Positions 54,822-62,650 of a DNA stretch of 64,000 nucleotides are shown piece after piece. The DNA comes from Paludibacteraceae bacterium (GTDB lineage: Bacteria; Bacteroidota; Bacteroidia; Bacteroidales; Paludibacteraceae), in NCBI GenBank assembly GCA_017439235.1, contig JAFSJN010000001.1, positions 19,194 through 83,193 of the forward strand, written 5' to 3'. A program made the translations under genes and the position numbers. The notes under the pieces were generated by a model. The model was not told the DNA's origin. It was given only the letters and a program-made list of their open reading frames with translations, and did no database searches. Position 1 is the stretch's first letter. Every line of letters starts with the position of its first letter.

Positions 54822-57254
54822 ATGAAAAAACTCTTTACTCTTTTTGCTGCCTTTGCAGTTAGTGCCTGCTTATGGGCAACCGATTTAACCACCCTTAATT
54901 ATGCCGGGGGAACAGAACTGCCTTCCGGTTATAAGTATTATGGTTCGTCCGCCGGTACCGAGAACAAATCCGCTTTTTCCATTATCCAATTAACGGTAGG
55001 TGATGCTACCCTTAATGTCTTCGATGTTACCGCTGGAGGCAGTGGAGCTTATAACAAACGCGCCATTGAATTCACCTTAACCGAAAATGCCAGTGTTACC
55101 GTTAAGTTGTATACCGGTAATGCAGGTCGTACTTTCTCTATGTATCAAGGTTCCTCTACCGCCGTTAAGTCGGTGACCCTGGAGGCCAAGAATACCGAGT
55201 ATGAGTTTACGTATGATTTTACCGGTGCCACACCTACCGAGCCGCAGACCTTCTCTTTCTCGGGTAGCGGCAGCAAGGTGTATATCGCTAGCATTACCTT
55301 TACCGCAGGTGCTCCCTCTACCGACCCTGTTTCCGCCGTTACTATCTCGGGTCCTGAGACCTCGTACGTAGGCGGTTCGGCTACCCTGACAGCTAAAGCC
55401 TCCGGAGCTACCGAGTTCTGGTGGACGGCTAAGGGCAGCGATACCAAACTGAGCGAGACCAACACCTACAAGTTTACGCCTACCGCAGCCGGCGAGTATA
55501 CTTTTGTAGCATACGCACAAAACCAGTACAACAATACTCCCGTCAGCGCCGAGCATAAGATTACCGTAACTGCTAAACTGTGCGGCGAGTTAATCAAAGC
55601 TACACATACCGGCAGCAAGACGGCTTCCGTAGAAGGCGTTGTAGGCGGTTCGGTAGATAAGAACACTCAGAGTGATGGTAAACTGGGCGGTACAGACCAG
55701 TACTTCGGTGTAAAACTCGCTGACGGCACCTTTATGCCCGGCGATGAAGTGACTATCTATGCCTCTACTCCCTCTGCTACCGTACAGATATTCTCCGACA
55801 AAGGCGTGACCATGCTCAACGAAGGTACATTTGATAACAACAACATCTATACTTTTACCTTGGACAAGGCTACCGAGTGGATTTATCTCTACCGCACCGA
55901 AACAGCCGGCAGCGCCATGAATCCCACCCTGGGTTACATCTCTGTCAGCCGTTCTTGCGAGGCCAGCAGCAATGCCGATATCAAAGCCGTTTATGCACTC
56001 CCCGGCGAAGAGAAACAGTACTTCACCCAAGATGCCGACACCTTCTTTATCGTTGTGCCGGTAGAGGTTGGAGGTCTGAGTTCGGCTCCCGTATATGTTG
56101 AGTTGGTTCATCCTCTCGCTACCGCTACTCCTGCCAGTCCGTTCAACATGAATATCCCGGCTGTAGGCGCTGATCCTGCTGAACAGATAGTTACCGTAAC
56201 CGCTGAGGACGGCACCACCAAGAAAAACTATACTATCCGCGTTATCCGCCGTGCAACTGCCGGTACAGACGCTACGCTGAAGAGTCTGGCGGTAACCGGC
56301 TATACCCTTACGCCCGAATTTGCTTCCGACATTCTCGAATACACCATCGTGAAGCCTTACGGCAGCAACAATCCCGGCACGGACAAGTTGGTCGTTGAGA
56401 AGAGCGATAATGCCGCCGATACCTCTAAGGACGCTGTCGGGAACGACCTTATCGTTACCGTAACGGCAGAGGATGGGGAGCATAAACTCACCTACACCAT
56501 TCACATCGTAGAGGGCGAAGCACCTAAGAAAGCGCTCGAGATAATCATGACCAACGGTTATAGCGCTTACATCCCGGAAGGCGATGCCGGCAATATCTAC
56601 GCTTACTATCTGGCAGGCGAAGCAGAGCCGACCGTTCAGTCGTACAAAGTCAACGAGGGTACCACTTGGGAGCAAAACGGAAAGGTTATTACCCTTACGG
56701 GTGCCGACCAATCGACCGCTCAGTTAATGCTGAATATAGCCGCTGTAGACCCTGTCGTTTATACTGCCGATAAGATTACCTTCGACGGTTCTGAGACCTG
56801 GATCAAGGGCGGTTACGGTTGGGACGCGACTAAGAAGTGGAAGTTCTCGAAGACCGACGATGACTACAGCCGTGAGATTGCCGGTAAGACGCACGTTGAG
56901 TTCTTTATGCCTGCCTGCGACACCGTAGTGCTGTACGAAGGCGCTGCACAGAAGCGCGATATCCGTATCTATGTTAACGGTACCGAAGTGGGCGAGAAAA
57001 CGACCCTGCCCAAGAATGGCGAGTTAGCCGTAGCCGTCAACCAAGCAGCTGCCTTCATGCTCACCGTAGCCTCGGCACAGACCGGTGGTGACGGTGGTAT
57101 AGGTGGTATCCGTATGGCTAAGAAAGGTGAGCAGCCTACCGATATCCGCAATGCCGCTATCGAAGGCAATACCGTTAAGTTCATGCGTAACGGTCAGTTG
57201 TTCATCCTCCGCGACGGCGTGCTGTACAACGCACAAGGAGCAAGAGTAGAATAA
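54822..57254 (+). CDS. Exported beta-sandwich protein with common C-terminal tail
   Basis: 810 residues. Signal peptide MKKLFTLFAAFAVSACLWA. An N-terminal jelly-roll-like segment (about 20-160), an Ig-like domain (about 165-250, VTISGPETSYVGGSATLTA), a segment with an OB-like look (about 255-375), two cadherin-like/Ig tandem segments (about 378-475 with YTIRVIRR, and 478-565 with TLKSLAVTGYTLTPEF), and a final tail (KFMRNGQLFILRDGVLYNAQ, then GARVE) shared with the other exported giants. Probably surface-attached; no enzyme motif seen. It occupies the place where murC-ftsQAZ would be expected after murG. Confidence 0.83.
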   Translation: MKKLFTLFAAFAVSACLWATDLTTLNYAGGTELPSGYKYYGSSAGTENKSAFSIIQLTVGDATLNVFDVTAGGSGAYNKRAIEFTLTENASVTVKLYTGNAGRTFSMYQGSSTAVKSVTLEAKNTEYEFTYDFTGATPTEPQTFSFSGSGSKVYIASITFTAGAPSTDPVSAVTISGPETSYVGGSATLTAKASGATEFWWTAKGSDTKLSETNTYKFTPTAAGEYTFVAYAQNQYNNTPVSAEHKITVTAKLCGELIKATHTGSKTASVEGVVGGSVDKNTQSDGKLGGTDQYFGVKLADGTFMPGDEVTIYASTPSATVQIFSDKGVTMLNEGTFDNNNIYTFTLDKATEWIYLYRTETAGSAMNPTLGYISVSRSCEASSNADIKAVYALPGEEKQYFTQDADTFFIVVPVEVGGLSSAPVYVELVHPLATATPASPFNMNIPAVGADPAEQIVTVTAEDGTTKKNYTIRVIRRATAGTDATLKSLAVTGYTLTPEFASDILEYTIVKPYGSNNPGTDKLVVEKSDNAADTSKDAVGNDLIVTVTAEDGEHKLTYTIHIVEGEAPKKALEIIMTNGYSAYIPEGDAGNIYAYYLAGEAEPTVQSYKVNEGTTWEQNGKVITLTGADQSTAQLMLNIAAVDPVVYTADKITFDGSETWIKGGYGWDATKKWKFSKTDDDYSREIAGKTHVEFFMPACDTVVLYEGAAQKRDIRIYVNGTEVGEKTTLPKNGELAVAVNQAAAFMLTVASAQTGGDGGIGGIRMAKKGEQPTDIRNAAIEGNTVKFMRNGQLFILRDGVLYNAQGARVE

Positions 57255-57273
57255 AACTCCTCCTGCATCAATC

Positions 57274-57307
57274 AAAAGTACCTCACACACGTGGGGTACT
57301 TTTTTTT
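57274..57307. terminator. Bidirectional terminator
   Basis: A 13-bp stem AAAAGTACCTCAC/GTGGGGTACTTTT (one wobble) with an ACAC loop and a T-run. It lies between the convergent exported protein and LuxR genes. Confidence 0.88.
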
Positions 57308-58196
57308 ATTCAAAATCGTTGATATCCAGCAGTCTGTTCACTATCGCATAAATCGTCAGACCTGCCGTAGAATGGATATTCAGTTTACGCACTATGTTCT
57401 TACGGTGCGAGATAACCGTGTGGGTCGAGATACACAGCACATCGGCTATCTCCTTATTACTCAATCCGCGCACGACCTGTATCAATACATCACGTTCGCG
57501 GTCGCTCAGTTCCTCCGTATCGGGTTTATGACGATGCAGTCTGGTGGGCGAATAGGTATTGGTCAACGCCGGACGTAAGATATCGTCCTCTATGGCACAG
57601 TGATCCGCAAAGTCCTGCTCGGTGTGCCACAGGTCGGACATGACACTAATGAGCTGATACGTAACCGGTAACCGGTAACCCGTAACCGATAACCGTTCAC
57701 CTTTATCCGACGGATAATACTTAATAATTAGTTTTTTTATCTCCGTCAACTTATCCGTTATACGTTGGTCATCCTGAATGTGCGCATCGTACTCGCCCTC
57801 GTTCTCGTGCTCGATGTGTGTGCGTATCTCTTCGGCAAACTCATCGTAGCAGCGTAAGATAAGTCCGGGAATCTTGGTCGTCGGATCGGCGGGGATGATA
57901 GCCTCTATGAGTGCACGACGCAGACGCGGCAGACGGAAGTCGAGGAAATAGGTGTGTGCGTTGCGCAAGTAACGCTGCAAGGTGGGGATGTCGATATCGG
58001 CAGGAATAGCACGTTTCTTAAAGACCTTGTAGTTAACGATGGCTAAGAAAGTAGGTGTATGAACGCCGTGCGCCTCGCAGACCTGTTCGATCGTCTGATC
58101 GCCCACGCCCATCGTCAATCCGAAACGGCTGATAATCTGAATCGCATCCTCTTCGTGCGACATCAAATCACAAATCTTATCACTTGCCTTGTACAT
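57306..58196 (-). CDS. LuxR-type regulator with RIC/hemerythrin-like sensor region
   Basis: 296 residues. The N-terminal part (about 12-60, HEEDAIQIISRFGLTMGVGD, then QTIEQVCEAHGV) resembles the ScdA/RIC N-terminal domain. It is followed by a hemerythrin-like four-helix region (about 100-215) with HTYFLDFRLPRLRRAL, RTHIEHENEGE and HCAIEDDILRPAL as candidate di-iron ligands. The C-terminal LuxR HTH (about 228-290) has LSDRERDVLIQVVRGLSNKE and STHTVISHRKNIVRKLNIHS. RIC proteins sense or repair under NO and oxidative stress with a di-iron centre, so this is plausibly a redox or iron-responsive activator. A repeat tract encodes residues about 167-180. Divergent from the porin gene. Confidence 0.85.
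   Translation of the reverse strand: MYKASDKICDLMSHEEDAIQIISRFGLTMGVGDQTIEQVCEAHGVHTPTFLAIVNYKVFKKRAIPADIDIPTLQRYLRNAHTYFLDFRLPRLRRALIEAIIPADPTTKIPGLILRCYDEFAEEIRTHIEHENEGEYDAHIQDDQRITDKLTEIKKLIIKYYPSDKGERLSVTGYRLPVTYQLISVMSDLWHTEQDFADHCAIEDDILRPALTNTYSPTRLHRHKPDTEELSDRERDVLIQVVRGLSNKEIADVLCISTHTVISHRKNIVRKLNIHSTAGLTIYAIVNRLLDINDFE
57660..57698. repeat. In-frame GTAACCGG tandem tract in the LuxR gene
   Basis: Units GTAACCG(G/C/A) repeated about five times. It encodes ERLSVTGYRLPVTY on the minus strand. It belongs to the same family as the murD and murG tracts but reads in the opposite orientation relative to its gene. Confidence 0.7.
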
Positions 58197-58215
58197 AGTA
58201 TTCCAAAATCGGGTG

Positions 58216-58247
58216 CAAAGGTACTGCTTTTTTTTGACATACGCAAC
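58216..58247 (-). promoter_or_regulatory. Promoter of the LuxR-type regulator
   Basis: Minus strand: GTTG (58244-58247), 20-nt spacer, TACCTTTG (58216-58223). Short leader of about 13 nt. Confidence 0.75.
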
Positions 58248-58260
58248 ATTATAAGCCCAA

Positions 58261-58280
58261 AATCCCTATTATTAGGGATT
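58261..58280. promoter_or_regulatory. Perfect palindrome, operator candidate
   Basis: Arms AATCCCTA and TAGGGATT (8 bp each) around TTAT. It sits between the divergent promoters and overlaps the -33 position of the porin promoter (58278-58281), 13 bp upstream of the -33 of the regulator gene. Confidence 0.65.
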
Positions 58281-58301
58281 GCCCGAACGGCATATTTGGA
58301 G

Positions 58302-58309
58302 TAATTTTG
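58302..58309 (+). promoter_or_regulatory. -7 box of the porin-imelysin operon
   Basis: TAATTTTG, with ATTG 20 nt upstream (58278-58281) as a weak -33, consistent with a promoter needing an activator. Confidence 0.65.
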
Positions 58310-58341
58310 CATTGTGATTTAAACAAGCATAACAAGACATC

Positions 58342-59829
58342 ATGAGAAAATCATCCATACTCATTATCTTATTGATTGCAAGTACCTTGAGTGCATTTGC
58401 AGAAGATAGCATCAAGGTCAGTGCTGCCGACCTCAAAGCCCTGATGCTGCGGGTGGAGCGTTTGGAGCAGCAGACAGCCAATCCCAATAAATTGGGACAG
58501 GTGGACGCCGTGTCCGGAGCATCGAAAATCGAAAATCAAGAATCGAAAATCGAAAATCGAGAATCGAAAATCCAAAATCGAAAACGCCGTTTCACCATCG
58601 GCGGATACGGCGAGGTGACGGCTAAGCATTGTTTCTATTCCAATAACTACCTGCGTTACGGTAAGAATCCCGAGAAATACAAGAATGACCATTACGGTGA
58701 GGTCGACCTTCCGCACGTGGTTATCAATTTAGGTTACGACTTCGGCAAAGGCTGGTCGGTGGGTACGGAGATAGAGTTTGAGCACGGCGGCACCGAGTCG
58801 GCTATCGAGATAGAAGAAGAGGAAGGCGGCGAGTACGAACAGGAAGTGGAACGAGGTGGCGAAGTAGCGTTGGAGCAGTTCTGGTTGCAGAAAGAGTTCA
58901 ATCGTTATGCCATCATCCGCGCCGGTATGCAAGTCATCCCGGTAGGCGCACTTAATGCCCATCACGAGTCGACGGAGTACTTCGGTGTCTATCGTAACGA
59001 AGGCGAGTTCACTATTATCCCCAGCACCTGGCACGAGGTGGCGTTGACTTTTATGGGTAGCACCAAAAACGGTTGGCATTATCAGGCTATGTTCTTACCC
59101 GGCTTGGACAGCGACCGCTTTAATCGTAAGAACTGGATTAAGCCCGGTGCCGGCAGTCCGTACGAGTTTAAATTAGCCAATGTCTTTGCGGGCGCTGCGC
59201 GCGTGGATTATACAGGGGTGAAAGGGCTGCGTCTGAGCCTGAGCGGCTACTGCGGCAACTCGTTCCGTAATACGCTCAGTAAGACCAATGCCGAATTGGA
59301 CGAGAGTGCGTATAAGAAAGTAAAAGGTACGGTCAGCATAGGAGCTTTTGACTTTGCCTACAAGGACTACGGCGTTATCATCCGCGGCAGTTTTATGTAC
59401 GGTCACCTGAGCGATGCGGCTAAGATTACCCAATACAATATAGCTATGCGTAAGGGCTCTGTCTCCTCCAAACAATGGGTGGCCTCGGATGCCTTGGCCG
59501 CAGGTATAGAAGCCGGATACGACTTCTTCTCACTCAATAAGAAATTAGCGGAGAAGAAACAGCAGTTCTACCTCTTCGGTCGCTACGACTACTACGATTC
59601 GATGTTCCGGTACGACAATCGTTCTACCGATATGTACGCCTGGTGCGGACGGCATCGTGCGGCAGTGGGTATCAACTATTTCCCTATCCCGCAGATAGGT
59701 ATCAAAGCCGAGTTCTCGTACGGCATCCTCAAACCCGGCACGCGGGCGGATGGCACCAAAGGTAAGATTTACAACGACGAACCGCAGATAGCCATCGGCA
59801 TCGTCTATGCAGGAATGTATAAACTGTAA
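58342..59829 (+). CDS. Outer-membrane porin-like protein with N-terminal coiled coil
   Basis: 495 residues. Signal peptide to about residue 20, a coiled coil (LKALMLRVERLEQQ), then three heptad units SKIENQE/SKIENRE/SKIQNRK (about 60-80) encoded by a tandem DNA repeat. A barrel follows (about 83-495), resembling phosphate-selective porin O/P-type proteins (FTIGGYGEVTAKH, NLGYDFGKGWSVGTEIEFEH). First gene of the operon with imelysin and diheme protein genes, so it may take part in metal or heme uptake; inferred from context only. Confidence 0.85.
   Translation: MRKSSILIILLIASTLSAFAEDSIKVSAADLKALMLRVERLEQQTANPNKLGQVDAVSGASKIENQESKIENRESKIQNRKRRFTIGGYGEVTAKHCFYSNNYLRYGKNPEKYKNDHYGEVDLPHVVINLGYDFGKGWSVGTEIEFEHGGTESAIEIEEEEGGEYEQEVERGGEVALEQFWLQKEFNRYAIIRAGMQVIPVGALNAHHESTEYFGVYRNEGEFTIIPSTWHEVALTFMGSTKNGWHYQAMFLPGLDSDRFNRKNWIKPGAGSPYEFKLANVFAGAARVDYTGVKGLRLSLSGYCGNSFRNTLSKTNAELDESAYKKVKGTVSIGAFDFAYKDYGVIIRGSFMYGHLSDAAKITQYNIAMRKGSVSSKQWVASDALAAGIEAGYDFFSLNKKLAEKKQQFYLFGRYDYYDSMFRYDNRSTDMYAWCGRHRAAVGINYFPIPQIGIKAEFSYGILKPGTRADGTKGKIYNDEPQIAIGIVYAGMYKL
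58521..58585 (+). repeat. In-frame 21-nt (AATCGAAA-type) repeat in the porin gene
   Basis: Three units of about 21 nt built from GAAAATC/GAATC. Each encodes one heptad, extending the coiled coil in register. Confidence 0.8.
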
Positions 59830-59860
59830 AAGAATTTAAAAATTAAAAATTTAAAATTAA
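59828..59860 (+). repeat. AT-rich tandem tract between porin and imelysin genes
   Basis: TTTAAAAATTAAAAATTTAA, then AATTAA: degenerate TTAAAAA units in the 38-nt gap. Confidence 0.5.
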
Positions 59861-59867
59861 TATCGTT

Positions 59868-61049
59868 ATGAGAAAGAATTTATTACTCGGAATCCTGGTA
59901 TCCCTAGGAATCTTAGGCAGCCTGGTGAGCTGCCAAAAGGGCGGTGACTCCGGTGTCACCACCGCCAAAGAAGCAGCACTTCAAAAAGTGGCTGCACCCT
60001 ATGTTAACCACACCGTTGTCGCTACCTATAGCGCTATGGCCGATGCCGGTATGACGCTCTTGGAGAAGACCCAAGGCATCTTAGCCGCTGTAGAAGCCGG
60101 CGATGACTATGCAGCGCTGATGATAGAAGCCGATGCCGATTGGCGTCTGATGCGTAAGTATTGGGAGCAGAGCGAGGCTTTCCTCTACGGTCCTGCCAGT
60201 GCCCACAACATCGACCCGCACATCGACTCATGGCCGTTAGACTTTAACCAGATGAACGCCCTCTTGAACGACCCTGTTCGTATGGCGCAGATTGAAGAGG
60301 ACGGCGGACGTTATGTAGGTGATGTCCTCGGTTATGCCCTCAAGGGCTTCCACGCCTGCGAGTTCCTGCTCTTCGAATCGGTGGAGCAAGGTGGTCGTCC
60401 TGTTGGTACAGGCCATCCCCATGCTACCAACCTCACCCACGCCGAGGCAGTCTATCTGAATGCTATCGTTGAAGACCTGACCCAACAGGCTATCCTGCTG
60501 GAGTATGCTTGGGCAGGCGAGGTGAGTGCCGATAAGATGGCGCTGTTAGATGCATCCGAGATAGAGCCTTATGAGGACAACTACGGTGATCAGATGATGA
60601 ATGCCGGTAAGGCCGGTTCTATCTACAAGAGTTATCAGGAAGTAGCCGAAGAGATTGTTGCCGGAGCTATCGACATAGCCGGTGAGGTGGCTGACCTCAA
60701 GTTAGGCAATCCTTACATCAGCAGTACGGCTGAGCAGCGCGACTATATCGAATCGCCGTACAGCTGCACCTCTACTATCGACTTTGCCGACAATATCCGC
60801 TCTATCCAACATGCTTACTGCGGTGCTAAGGCCGGTGATGCGTGTGTGTCAGATTATGTCAAGCAGCAGGATGCCGAACTCGATACCGAGGTACGCACGG
60901 CTATCGAGGAGGCTATCGCCGCTATCGAGGCTATTCAGGACTTCGAGAATACCGCCCAGAATAACCCGGCAGTCAAGAACGCCATCGACAAAGTATCTGC
61001 CATGGCCGAGGTACTCAACAAAGATGTATTACCCCTATTATCTGAATAA
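59868..61049 (+). CDS. Imelysin family lipoprotein
   Basis: 393 residues. Lipobox SLVSC (about 18-22). Imelysin/peptidase M75 signatures: HIDSWPLD and the GxHxxE motif in LKGFHACEFLLFE, with helical repeats matching the two-bundle fold. Family members such as IrpA and EfeO-like proteins are linked to iron uptake; proteolytic activity is doubtful. The chain is followed by a two-gene set encoding a diheme oxidoreductase and c-type cytochrome biogenesis, an association that suggests redox-coupled iron handling at the outer face of the periplasm. Confidence 0.9.
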   Translation: MRKNLLLGILVSLGILGSLVSCQKGGDSGVTTAKEAALQKVAAPYVNHTVVATYSAMADAGMTLLEKTQGILAAVEAGDDYAALMIEADADWRLMRKYWEQSEAFLYGPASAHNIDPHIDSWPLDFNQMNALLNDPVRMAQIEEDGGRYVGDVLGYALKGFHACEFLLFESVEQGGRPVGTGHPHATNLTHAEAVYLNAIVEDLTQQAILLEYAWAGEVSADKMALLDASEIEPYEDNYGDQMMNAGKAGSIYKSYQEVAEEIVAGAIDIAGEVADLKLGNPYISSTAEQRDYIESPYSCTSTIDFADNIRSIQHAYCGAKAGDACVSDYVKQQDAELDTEVRTAIEEAIAAIEAIQDFENTAQNNPAVKNAIDKVSAMAEVLNKDVLPLLSE

Positions 61050-61051
61050 GT

Positions 61052-62650
61052 ATGAAAAAGAACTTTTTACTAAACAGCCTGGTTATCCTGGGATTCTTGG
61101 TTTCCCTGGTCAGCTGTAAGGACACCACCTCGTCGGGTTCGGATGCTCCTACCGACAAGCCTGAATGGTACTATACCGGCGGTCAGCTGGGTACGACGAC
61201 CAACCTCACCTCGATGACTTTCCGTCAACCTACTCCTGCTACCGAAGAGGCAGGTCTGGGTACCGCCTTTGCACAAGGTGACCAGATAGCCGAGAAACCC
61301 TTCGTCACCAACGAGACGGGTCGTCAACACGGCTTAGGTCCCGTCTATGTGCGTGCCTCGTGCCAGCACTGCCATCCTAACTACTCGCACGGTACTTCGG
61401 TGCCCGAAGGTCGTTACGATGCCGCTAATGTAGGTAACGGCACTTTGCTCGTCGTTATCAACCCTGAGACGCAAGCCTATGTGCCCTGGTTGGCAGGTAT
61501 GCCGCAACTGTTTGGTGCGGCGCCCTTCAAGGCTCCTCTTGACCCCGACCAGATTACCGTGACCTGGAAGACCGCTACCGACGAGCACGGCAACCGGTTT
61601 GCCGATGGTGAGCGCTATGAGTTGCGTTATCCGGAGGTGAAGATGCCGAATACAGCTGTCTATGTGTATAACCAAGGCTATCGTGACCCGGACGGCCTGT
61701 TGGCTTCCGAGGGTTATGAGGTTAAGTTGGAGAACACCATCGGCGTGTACGGTTCCGGTCTCTTGGATGCCATCACCGACGAGGACATCATCGCCCAGTA
61801 CGAGAAAGAGGCTGCTGACGGCAAACTCAAGAACGGTCTCAATCCCGCTTTCTATGAAGGTGGTTTCAAGCAGAGCGGTTATTATAAGAACGATGCCCAG
61901 TGGGGTCCCAAACGCTTCACCTATGCGCTCACACGCGGTCCGTTGATGGACGGTGCAGGAGCTAATGCTATTTGGAACATCACCAATGTCACCCGCTCCG
62001 ACCGCCGTTACCATTACCTCGATCTCAACGGCACTATCTATGCCGAGTATGCATCCAAAGACCCGGAGGTGCAGGCCGAGTTCGGTACAGAAGACCGGAT
62101 ATACAGTTATCTGACGAGCAAAGAGTTACCTGTCGAGATGAGTGACGACGAGTTCACGCAGGTGATGGTTTGGCACCGCGGTTTGGCTGTGCCTGCCGCA
62201 CGTAACGTCAATGACAAACAAGTGCTCCGCGGTAAAGAACTCTTCACCCAGATTGGTTGCGACTATTGTCACCGTCCTACCTGGACAACAGGACCCGACC
62301 AGGTGCGTGACCCGAATAACTTCAAGGGCTTCACGGCTTCTATGCCGCGTTATCCCAATCAGAAGATTTGGCCCTATACCGACATGATACAGCATAAGTT
62401 GTGCATGGAGAACGATATCCGCACCGGTTGGTGCCGTACCACACCGCTGTGGGGACGTGGTCTGCACCGTAAGGCTACCGGCGACCAGTACGAGGCTCGT
62501 ATGCACGACACGCGTGCCCGTAACGTCATCGAGGCTATTATGTGGCACGGCTATAGTCCTCAATCGGATGCTTATTGGCCGACGCAGCAGTTCTATAAAC
62601 TCAACAAAGAAGACCGTGATGCTGTTGTGGCGTTCATTGATGCCATCTAA
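61052..62650 (+). CDS. Diheme c-type oxidoreductase (DUF1111 / thiol oxidoreductase-like), lipoprotein
   Basis: 532 residues. Lipobox SLVSC (about 18-22). Two heme-binding CxxCH motifs: CQHCH (about 105-109) and CDYCH (about 402-406), typical of di-haem oxidoreductases with cytochrome c peroxidase-like folds. The surrounding RASCQHCHPNYSHG and FTQIGCDYCHRP regions match that family. Imelysin genes often neighbour this family in Proteobacteria as well. Heme attachment needs a cytochrome c maturation system, encoded by the overlapping next gene. Confidence 0.9.
   Translation: MKKNFLLNSLVILGFLVSLVSCKDTTSSGSDAPTDKPEWYYTGGQLGTTTNLTSMTFRQPTPATEEAGLGTAFAQGDQIAEKPFVTNETGRQHGLGPVYVRASCQHCHPNYSHGTSVPEGRYDAANVGNGTLLVVINPETQAYVPWLAGMPQLFGAAPFKAPLDPDQITVTWKTATDEHGNRFADGERYELRYPEVKMPNTAVYVYNQGYRDPDGLLASEGYEVKLENTIGVYGSGLLDAITDEDIIAQYEKEAADGKLKNGLNPAFYEGGFKQSGYYKNDAQWGPKRFTYALTRGPLMDGAGANAIWNITNVTRSDRRYHYLDLNGTIYAEYASKDPEVQAEFGTEDRIYSYLTSKELPVEMSDDEFTQVMVWHRGLAVPAARNVNDKQVLRGKELFTQIGCDYCHRPTWTTGPDQVRDPNNFKGFTASMPRYPNQKIWPYTDMIQHKLCMENDIRTGWCRTTPLWGRGLHRKATGDQYEARMHDTRARNVIEAIMWHGYSPQSDAYWPTQQFYKLNKEDRDAVVAFIDAI

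Noticed and set aside
55590-56711. 373-codon open frame opposite the 810-residue exported protein
   Set aside because: Antisense shadow of a gene with signal peptide, Ig-like domains and tail.
58521-58585. Regular repeats considered as a CRISPR array
   Set aside because: Units are short, adjacent without spacers, and are translated in-frame within the porin gene. No CRISPR array or cas gene was seen in the window.
62457-62639. N-terminal extension of the ccsA-like frame into the diheme gene
   Set aside because: The 61 extra residues are Arg/Ser/Thr-rich and overlap conserved coding sequence in another frame; ATG 62640 fits better.
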